From: CAYYNP01 sp964472545
Lineage (GTDB): Bacteria; Planctomycetota; Planctomycetia; Pirellulales; Thermoguttaceae
DNA length: 10,221 nucleotides
Assembly: GCA_964472545.1 (NCBI GenBank)
Contig: CAYYNP010000340.1
Location: 1-10,221 of the forward strand
Reading direction: 5' to 3'
The notes beneath the pieces were generated by a model. That model was given only the letters and a program-made list of their open reading frames with translations, searched no databases and had not been told where the DNA came from. Below, one piece after another: positions 5,336-10,221 of this stretch. Made by a program: the position numbers and the translations under genes. Numbering within the stretch: the first letter of the stretch is position 1; each line of letters begins with the position of its first letter.

Positions 5336-5781
5336 GTGCGTGGTGTTTCCTCGGTGGGCCTCGCGTCGTTTGAATCGGGATGGACCCAATCGCTGGCGCC
5401 GTCGGCGTAGTTCTCTCTCTTCCACACCGGCACGACCTCTTTGATACGGTCGATCAACCACCCGCCGGCCTCGAAGGCCTCGCGGCGATGGGCCGAACTG
5501 ACGGCGATTGCCACGCTGGTTTCGCCGACCGTGAGATTGCCCAAACGGTGGACGATCGCCACCGACTGAAGCGGCCAGCGTTGCCGGGCCTGGGCTTCCA
5601 GTTCGGCCAGTTTCTTCTCGGCCATTTCCGGATAACACTCGTAGTCCAACGAAGTCGTCTGACGGTCGTCGGTCACGCCGCGGACCGTACCCAAGAACAG
5701 CACCACCGCCCCGGCGGCCGGCGAGCCGACGTCTTGAAGGACCTCGGCGGCGTCGATTGTGTCGTGGGTCAGTGCGATCAT
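5332..5781 (-). CDS. moaE: Molybdopterin synthase catalytic subunit MoaE
   Basis: MoaE is the large subunit of molybdopterin synthase. It binds cPMP and receives sulfur from the thiocarboxylated C-terminus of MoaD to form the dithiolene. The 149-residue product has FLGTVRG (29-35), LDYECYPEMA (45-54), HRLGNLTVGE (78-87), the signature SSAHRREAF (95-103), and KEVVPVWKRE (114-123). Lys114 and Lys121 have the seven-residue spacing of the two active-site lysines in E. coli MoaE (119 and 126). The start is ATG, with no clear Shine-Dalgarno and a short leader from the promoter at 5823-5851. The tail after residue 134 is polar and probably disordered. It heads a two-gene unit with moaA; moaD is upstream in a separate unit across a 250-bp gap. 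Confidence 0.96.
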   Translation of the reverse strand: MIALTHDTIDAAEVLQDVGSPAAGAVVLFLGTVRGVTDDRQTTSLDYECYPEMAEKKLAELEAQARQRWPLQSVAIVHRLGNLTVGETSVAIAVSSAHRREAFEAGGWLIDRIKEVVPVWKRENYADGASDWVHPDSNDARPTEETPRT

Positions 5782-5822
5782 GGAGCCGCGTGTACTCTAG
5801 TGGATTTGTCGATCAGAGGACA

Positions 5823-5851
5823 ATTATACACGGCAGCAGCCGGTTTGACGA
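5823..5851 (-). promoter_or_regulatory. Predicted promoter of moaE-moaA
   Basis: A perfect -10 TATAAT (minus strand, 5828-5823) follows a 17-base spacer and a partial -35 TCGTCA (5851-5846, 4 of 6). Transcription would start near 5816, ~35 nt before the moaE ATG. A second, weaker pair TTGTCC-18-TAGAGT overlaps closer to the gene. Confidence 0.65.
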
Positions 5852-5890
5852 ATGGGGCCGGCGTTGGCGGTATTTGTCTCGCTTCGTGAG

Positions 5891-5936
5891 ATGGGGGTGG
5901 CTGGGGCACCGCTGCGCTTTGCCCCAGCCACCCCAT
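5891..5936. repeat. Large palindrome between moaD and moaE
   Basis: The left arm (5891-5908) and right arm (5920-5936) form a 17-bp stem built from TGCCCCAGCCACCCCAT and its complement. The left arm has one extra G, and the loop is 11 bases. CCAGCCACCC recurs at 5944-5953. The structure would work on either strand and could end transcription from moaD. Its form resembles REP-type dispersed palindromes; whether it is multi-copy cannot be seen here. Confidence 0.8.
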
Positions 5937-6001
5937 CAGGTAGCCAGCCACCCTTCGGGAAGGATGCACGTTTGTCGGTCAGCAAGACCAGTGGTCTCAA
6001 A

Positions 6002-6019
6002 GCGGTGGCAAATCACCGC
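6002..6019 (-). terminator. Hairpin just below moaD
   Basis: GCGGTG/CACCGC forms a 6-bp stem with a 6-base loop, followed on the minus strand by TTTGAG. It starts 12 nt past the moaD stop. With three U residues it is a weak terminator candidate. A 13-base palindrome AGACCAGTGGTCT (5985-5997) follows at once. Confidence 0.45.
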
Positions 6020-6031
6020 GCTCCCGACGCG

Positions 6032-6277
6032 CTATCCGCCGCTGACCGGCGGGATGCAGGCGACGTCGGCATCGGGGGGGATACTCGCCGTGTCGGCGGC
6101 GTAGTCGGCGTCGATGGCAAACATTACCCGTGAGATCAACTCGGCGATTTGGGGAAGCTGTTCGACCAGACTGCTTCGCAACTGCCCGACGGTAGCGCCG
6201 TCGGGCAGCGCCACGTCGAGGTGGTCGCAGCCGGCCGCCTGACGGGCGGCCGCATAGAGGCGTACGCGTACGTTCAC
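6032..6277 (-). CDS. moaD: Molybdopterin synthase sulfur carrier subunit MoaD
   Basis: MoaD is a small ubiquitin-like protein whose C-terminal glycine is adenylated by MoeB, loaded with sulfur, and inserted into MoaE to build molybdopterin. The product has 81 residues, the usual MoaD size, and ends PPVSGG with the required double glycine. The N-terminus VRVRLYAAARQAAG and the central LPDGATVGQLRSSL fit the beta-grasp fold, and VMFAIDADYA is the usual mid-protein strand. The start is GTG at 6277. It overlaps the TGA of the FAD/Fe-S oxidoreductase gene as GTGA, so translation of moaD is probably coupled to it. moaD is thus in the folE transcription unit rather than with moaE. No moeB is seen in the window. 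Confidence 0.93.
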   Translation of the reverse strand: MNVRVRLYAAARQAAGCDHLDVALPDGATVGQLRSSLVEQLPQIAELISRVMFAIDADYAADTASIPPDADVACIPPVSGG

Positions 6278-9200
6278 GTGATCGTCAACTCCTTGCCCGG
6301 GGTGGTTAGCAGCCGTCCGACCTCGGGCATCAGGCCGTAAGCCAACGCCAGCAGCTTGATCGGATGGACGGTCGGCTTGGTGGTGCCTTGCTCCATTTGC
6401 ATTTTACACGCGCTGCATTCGGTGGTGCCGGCCTGGATTTCCGGATCGCGCAGCCGGGAGATCAATCGCCAGCCGGCCCGCAGGCTGTTGCGGTAGTTCG
6501 CGCGCATCATGCCGTAGGTCCCGGCCATGCCCGTGCAGCCTTCCTCCAGACGCTGCACGGACAGCCCGGGAATCAGCCGCAAGAGGTTCTCGCCCGGCGA
6601 ACCGACCTCCAGCGCCCGCAGGTGACACGGCAGATGATAGCCCAAGGTGGCGTTGATCGGTTTGAAGTCGAGCCGGAGCTTACCCAGCGTGTGGAGTTTC
6701 CAGAGATAGGTACAGGCTTCGCTGCTGTTTTGGGCGAGTTGTTTTGCGTCGTCGTCTTGCAGCGCGTCGTCGCCGAGCAATCGGGGGTACTCATGGACCA
6801 GGCAGAGAGCCGCCGAAGGCTCGGTGGCCACCACGTGGGAGCCCTGCCGGGCCAAGTCGACCAGCATCGCGACGTTGTGCTCGGCCAGCCGCCGGGCGTG
6901 GTCGAAGTCGCCGCAAGCGATCGAGGCCATGCCGGCCGGTCTTTGCCGGGGGTGAACGAAGACGCCCACTCCGTTGTGTTCCAGCACGGCCACCAACGCT
7001 TCGGCAAGCTGGGGGTCGTGGTAGTTGGCGAATAGGTCAACGAAATAAACCACCCGGCGTCCCGTGCCGCGCGGTTGCCGCGTCAAACGACGACGCGCGG
7101 CGCGGCGCAGGAAACTCCGCCGGGCAACCCGCGGCAGTTTGCGTTGCTGTGCGATCCCCAGCGTCTTTTCCATCAGCCAGCGCATCTGGCGGTTGCCCAG
7201 CGCCCAGTTGGCCAGCGGGCTGATGCGGCCGGCGAACTTGTCGAGCCATTCCAGGCGCGTGACCAGCCGGTCGGCCAGCGACAGTCCTTTGGCCGCCACG
7301 TAAGCCGCTTTGCCTTCGTGCATCAGCCGGGGGACGTCGACCCGGGTGGGACATTCGAGGCGACACGCATGGCAGTGGACGCAGAGATCGGTCAACGCCT
7401 TGAATTCGTCGTCGCTGAGGGTCTCCAGTTCGATCCCGCCGGTCAACACGCCACGGATCAGGTTCGCCTTGGCCCGCGGGGAAGCCTCTTCCGCGGTGAA
7501 GCAGCGAAACACCGGGCACATCCGCACGTCGGGGGCCTGCGAGCGGCATTGGCCACAACGATGGCACGCCGCCGCCGGGCCGCGCACCCGGTTCGGCTCC
7601 CAGTTCAACTGCAACTCTACCAGATCGCGCAGCGGAGGCGCGTCTTCTTCGGAAGACGTCTCTTCGGCCGTCTTCGCTTCCTCGTGAGCCTCCCGCACCG
7701 GCAAGGCGGGAAACAAGTTGCGGGTCATCATGTCGGGGTCGTCGCCGACGATCTTGCCGGGGTTCAGCAGGTTGTCCGGGTCGAAGATCTGCTTGACCTG
7801 GCGAAAGACCTCGTACATGGGCCCGACCTGGCGGCGGATGTAGGGCGTTCGGCTGAGGCCACAGGCCTGTTCGCCGCTGATCGAGCCGCCGGCGTCGAGC
7901 GCTTCGCGATAGAGTTCTTCGGCCAATCGGCGCATTCGCCGTACGTCGTCCGGTCTGGCGAGATTCAGGTACGGCTCGACGTGGAGCTGCCCTTGGCCGA
8001 CGTGACAATACAGCGACGCCATGACGTCGTGTTCTCGCAGCACGTTTTGCAGGCGGACCAGAAAGTCCGGTAGGCTCTCCGGCGGAACGGCCACGTCCTC
8101 CACGGCGGGCACCGGATGCGCGGAAGCCCTTGCTCTGCCCGACCCCGGCCGAACGTTGCTGGCCAGGTCCCAGAAGAGTGTGGTTTCGTCGGGGTCGAAC
8201 GCCTGACGGGCCCCGAACGCCAGCCGCTTGCCGTGCCACACGTCCTCGACCATCTCTTGCAGCCGATCGCGGACCTCCGCCGGCTCGTCGCCCTCCTGCT
8301 CGACCAACAGCAACGCTTCGGTCTCCGGAGGTATCAGCAGATCGTAGCGGACTTCCGCTTCACGGGCCAGGCTCAGATGCCGGCGATCCATCAAGTCGCA
8401 CGCGGTCGGCCGGTGCGACAGAATCTCCAAGGCCGCCCGCGAGGCCTTTTCCAGCCGGTCGAACAGCAGCAGCGCCACGCCCCGCTGACGCGGCAGCACG
8501 TCGGTAGCCAACGTGGCCTCGCTGACCAACGCCAGGGTGCCTTCCGAGCCGACCAGCAGCCGGGCCAGATCGATCTGCTCGTCAGAGAGCACTTTGGTCA
8601 ACTCGAATCCGCAACGGCTCAACGGACACTTCGGCTGGTTGTCGCGAATTACCTCCGCGTGTTGGCGCAGCAGGGCAGCCAGCCGGTCGATCAGCTCGCG
8701 TTTGCGAAGATTGGCGTCGCGGCTGGCGCCGTCGTGAAGCGGTTCGCGGCCGACCTCGATTCGCGTACCGTCGGCCATCACGATCTGTAATCCGAGGACG
8801 CGATCCCGGATCGAGCCGTACTTCAGCCAGCGGCTGCCGGCGGCGTCGACGGCGATCATGCCGCCGATGGTGGTCACGTCGGCGTTGGCCGGATCGGGGC
8901 CGAGAATCCGTCCCCGCCGACGCAGATGGGCGTTGAGGCGTTCGCAGACCACGCCCGGCTGAACGCGAATCCGGTCCGCCTGGCTGCGAACCATCCGCCG
9001 CAAGTGCCGGGAAAAGTCGATCACTAGCCCCTGCCCGAGCGACTCGCCGGACGACCCGGTTCCCGCACCCCGGGCGTGGATCGGAATCTGTTTTTCGGCT
9101 GCGTACTGCACACACGCCACGACGTCGGCCACCGAACGGGGGCGCACGATTCCCAGCGGCTTGATCTGATAGATGCTGCCGTCGCTGGCGTAGAGTTCGC

Positions 9201-9288
9201 GGAAGACGTTGTGGCAGCGGACCTCGCCGGCAATCAGCCCGCGAAGATCGTCTTGGATCCGGTCGCGCTGTTGGTCGAGTTGTTCCAT
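6274..9288 (-). CDS. FAD-linked oxidoreductase fused to Fe-S and CCG-type domains (YdiJ-like)
   Basis: This is a 1004-residue fusion like E. coli YdiJ, which is about 1018 residues. The family oxidises D-2-hydroxy acids, with 2-hydroxyglutarate proposed for YdiJ. The substrate here is not known. The N-terminal PCMH-type FAD domain covers about 40-265, with RGAGTGSSG (73-81) and PDPANADVTTIGG (131-143). The FAD-oxidase C-terminal domain runs to ~515, with the metal-type motif CHVGQGQLH (His429, His436) and GGSISGEQ (468-474), where Gln474 replaces the usual His. Two 4Fe-4S motifs follow: CHRCGQC with CP at 591 (Cys575, 578, 581, 591), and CVHCHACRLECP (Cys636, 639, 642, 646). The CCG-type region has GYHLPCHLRAL (883-893), EEGCTGMAG (915-923) and TECSACKMQ (956-964). 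No signal peptide is seen, so it is cytoplasmic and perhaps membrane-associated. The start is ATG, 41 nt after folE; the Shine-Dalgarno is poor. Confidence 0.92.
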   Translation of the reverse strand: MEQLDQQRDRIQDDLRGLIAGEVRCHNVFRELYASDGSIYQIKPLGIVRPRSVADVVACVQYAAEKQIPIHARGAGTGSSGESLGQGLVIDFSRHLRRMVRSQADRIRVQPGVVCERLNAHLRRRGRILGPDPANADVTTIGGMIAVDAAGSRWLKYGSIRDRVLGLQIVMADGTRIEVGREPLHDGASRDANLRKRELIDRLAALLRQHAEVIRDNQPKCPLSRCGFELTKVLSDEQIDLARLLVGSEGTLALVSEATLATDVLPRQRGVALLLFDRLEKASRAALEILSHRPTACDLMDRRHLSLAREAEVRYDLLIPPETEALLLVEQEGDEPAEVRDRLQEMVEDVWHGKRLAFGARQAFDPDETTLFWDLASNVRPGSGRARASAHPVPAVEDVAVPPESLPDFLVRLQNVLREHDVMASLYCHVGQGQLHVEPYLNLARPDDVRRMRRLAEELYREALDAGGSISGEQACGLSRTPYIRRQVGPMYEVFRQVKQIFDPDNLLNPGKIVGDDPDMMTRNLFPALPVREAHEEAKTAEETSSEEDAPPLRDLVELQLNWEPNRVRGPAAACHRCGQCRSQAPDVRMCPVFRCFTAEEASPRAKANLIRGVLTGGIELETLSDDEFKALTDLCVHCHACRLECPTRVDVPRLMHEGKAAYVAAKGLSLADRLVTRLEWLDKFAGRISPLANWALGNRQMRWLMEKTLGIAQQRKLPRVARRSFLRRAARRRLTRQPRGTGRRVVYFVDLFANYHDPQLAEALVAVLEHNGVGVFVHPRQRPAGMASIACGDFDHARRLAEHNVAMLVDLARQGSHVVATEPSAALCLVHEYPRLLGDDALQDDDAKQLAQNSSEACTYLWKLHTLGKLRLDFKPINATLGYHLPCHLRALEVGSPGENLLRLIPGLSVQRLEEGCTGMAGTYGMMRANYRNSLRAGWRLISRLRDPEIQAGTTECSACKMQMEQGTTKPTVHPIKLLALAYGLMPEVGRLLTTPGKELTIT

Positions 9289-9329
9289 CCTCGATTCTCA
9301 GCGGGCTCGATTCAAGGTAGGCTCGGCGT

Positions 9330-10007
9330 TTAGCGGCGATCGCCGAAGATCAGCGTCATGATCTCGGCACGGCTGGAGAGCCGCGAGCGGAAGAGGCCCT
9401 TCATAGCCGAGGTCACGCAAATGCAGCCCGGTTGGCGGATGCCGCGGACCGTCATGCAGGTGTGTTCCGCTTCGATCACCACCGCCACGCCCCGGGCGTT
9501 GAGTTCCTCGACCAGCAGGTCGGCGATCTGCTCGGTCATCCGCTCCTGGACTTGGGGGCGCCGGGCCACCGCCTCGACCACCCGGCCGAGCTTGCTCAGC
9601 CCCACCACGCGGCCGTTGGGCAGGTAGCCGATGTGAGCCTTGCCCATGAAAGGCAGCATGTGGTGTTCGCACATGCTGTTGAAGCTGATGTCGCGGACCA
9701 GCACCACCTCGTCGCACCGCTCGGTGAAGACCTTGCGCAAATGTTGCCGCGGATCGGTATGCAGGCCGCCGAACATCTCGGCGTACATGCGGGCCACCCG
9801 CGCCGGTGTGTCGCAGAGGCCTTCCCGATCGGGATCTTCCCCTACGGCCAGCAAGATCTCTCGCACCGCACGCTCGATCCGCGGGCCGTCGATCGACTGG
9901 ACAACTCCCGAAGACACTCCCTCCGGCGACGGTTCGACCCCATCCGGCCGGCTGGTATCTGGCGTGCCACCGGTGACCGCGCCGGCTGTGTCGGCTGGTG
10001 TAGACAT
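9330..10007 (-). CDS. folE: GTP cyclohydrolase I
   Basis: FolE hydrolyses GTP to 7,8-dihydroneopterin triphosphate, the entry to folate and other pterins; the enzyme is a cytosolic homodecamer with Zn. From the ATG at 10007 the product is 225 residues. The Zn ligands are Cys113, His116 (MCEHHMLPF) and Cys184 (EHTCMTVRG), with the same spacing as Cys110/His113/Cys181 of E. coli. Other marks are DPDREGLCDTPARVARM, GYLPNGRVVGLSKLGRVVE and the terminal SSRAEIMTLIFGD. The first ~40 residues are a Ser/Thr/Pro/Gly-rich, probably disordered extension. A GTG six codons upstream (10025) is possible, but it lies inside a hairpin, so the ATG is preferred. It heads a unit with the FAD/Fe-S gene and moaD. 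Its promoter is at 10121-10149. Confidence 0.97.
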   Translation of the reverse strand: MSTPADTAGAVTGGTPDTSRPDGVEPSPEGVSSGVVQSIDGPRIERAVREILLAVGEDPDREGLCDTPARVARMYAEMFGGLHTDPRQHLRKVFTERCDEVVLVRDISFNSMCEHHMLPFMGKAHIGYLPNGRVVGLSKLGRVVEAVARRPQVQERMTEQIADLLVEELNARGVAVVIEAEHTCMTVRGIRQPGCICVTSAMKGLFRSRLSSRAEIMTLIFGDRR

Positions 10008-10021
10008 TACGGAAAAACCTG

Positions 10022-10043
10022 GCACGGGCTAAGCCCGCAGTGC
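10022..10043 (-). promoter_or_regulatory. Leader hairpin of folE
   Basis: GGGC/GCCC with a 3-base loop is extended by GCAC/GTGC across a 3-base bulge. It sits 15 nt before the folE ATG and includes the alternative upstream GTG. It contains the perfect 13-base palindrome CGGGCTaAGCCCG (10025-10037). Its role is unknown; it may tune initiation. Confidence 0.45.
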
Positions 10044-10120
10044 AAAAGGACTTGATGACATACGTGCATAACGCGCGCATGTAGCAACGTAGAACTCGAA
10101 AACGGGGGGGACAGTCTACC

Positions 10121-10149
10121 AGTTTAGGGACTTACCGACAGCCGGTCAA
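10121..10149 (-). promoter_or_regulatory. Predicted sigma-70 promoter of folE
   Basis: The minus strand has -35 TTGACC (10149-10144), a 17-base spacer and -10 TAAACT (10126-10121). The transcript would start near 10114 and carry a ~107-nt leader to the folE ATG. The layout resembles the pyrD and hup promoters. Confidence 0.65.
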
Positions 10150-10167
10150 GCGGCCGCGTCGGTGGTC

Positions 10168-10215
10168 CAGGAAAACTGCAAAGTGTGCGGGAGCCCGAAA
10201 AAGGGGACTGGCTCC
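10168..10215 (-). repeat. Terminal repeat copy B, inverted relative to 4-54
   Basis: In reverse complement this matches 4-54 in five blocks, including the 13-mer GGAGCCAGTCCCC and the 11-mer ACTTTGCAGTT. Unlike copy A it can also fold on itself: GGAGCC (10190-10195) pairs with GGCTCC (10210-10215). It lies just upstream of the folE promoter. Confidence 0.75.
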
Positions 10216-10221
10216 GTCGAC

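Noticed and set aside
5336..5638. N-terminal extension of MoaA
   Set aside because: It lies inside moaE in another frame; the GTGA overlap and the usual MoaA N-terminus place the start at 5335.
5778..5969. A 63-residue minus-strand open frame between moaD and moaE
   Set aside because: It runs through the palindrome and promoter, has no ribosome site, and resembles no protein I know.
7075..8073. A 332-residue plus-strand open frame antisense to the FAD/Fe-S gene
   Set aside because: No recognisable domain, and the opposite strand carries clear FAD and 4Fe-4S motifs.
7037..8239. A 400-residue minus-strand open frame inside the FAD/Fe-S gene
   Set aside because: It is Arg/Gly/Pro-rich and overlaps the motif-bearing frame of the 1004-residue protein; a GC-rich shadow.

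Overview
The window is a GC-rich bacterial chromosomal segment, probably from a planctomycete and perhaps Pirellulales-like. This assignment is an inference. It rests on the short lipoprotein with a 'CIIPAYSGDPARR...THGG' pattern, the HU protein with a Pro/Ala tail, the frequent GTG starts with poor Shine-Dalgarno sites, and intergenic DNA rich in palindromes and C/G-rich minisatellites. All ten supported genes lie on the minus strand, so transcription runs from high to low coordinates. I see no convincing plus-strand gene, tRNA, rRNA, CRISPR array, prophage or transposase.

In order of transcription, folE (GTP cyclohydrolase I) comes first, with a promoter at 10121-10149. It is followed by a 1004-residue FAD/Fe-S oxidoreductase of the YdiJ type, and then moaD, whose GTG start overlaps the oxidoreductase stop as GTGA. 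After a 250-bp gap with a 17-bp-stem palindrome and a new promoter (5823-5851) come moaE and moaA, again joined by a GTGA overlap. Next is a small Cys-cluster protein of the YkgJ family. A 492-bp gap carries the promoter of an HU-family gene. Downstream of it lie a 72-residue predicted lipoprotein, then pyrD with its own promoter and leader hairpin, and then trpS, which ends in a hairpin.

The functional theme of the first half is pterin chemistry from GTP. FolE makes dihydroneopterin triphosphate from GTP. MoaA begins molybdenum cofactor synthesis from GTP, and MoaD/MoaE form molybdopterin synthase. MoaC and the later Mo-insertion genes are not in the window. The second half is housekeeping: nucleoid protein, pyrimidine synthesis and tRNA charging.

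No gene here looks like a new defence or mobile system. The most unusual material is non-coding. The two ends carry inverted copies of one ~50-nt repeat, suggesting that the window is a contig broken at a dispersed repeat. Two heptamer-based minisatellites with G-quadruplex potential lie in opposite orientation about 3.1 kb apart. A large palindrome sits between moaD and moaE. Three promoters share a TTGAC(A/C/T) / TA(C/A)ACT layout, and several leaders carry hairpins.
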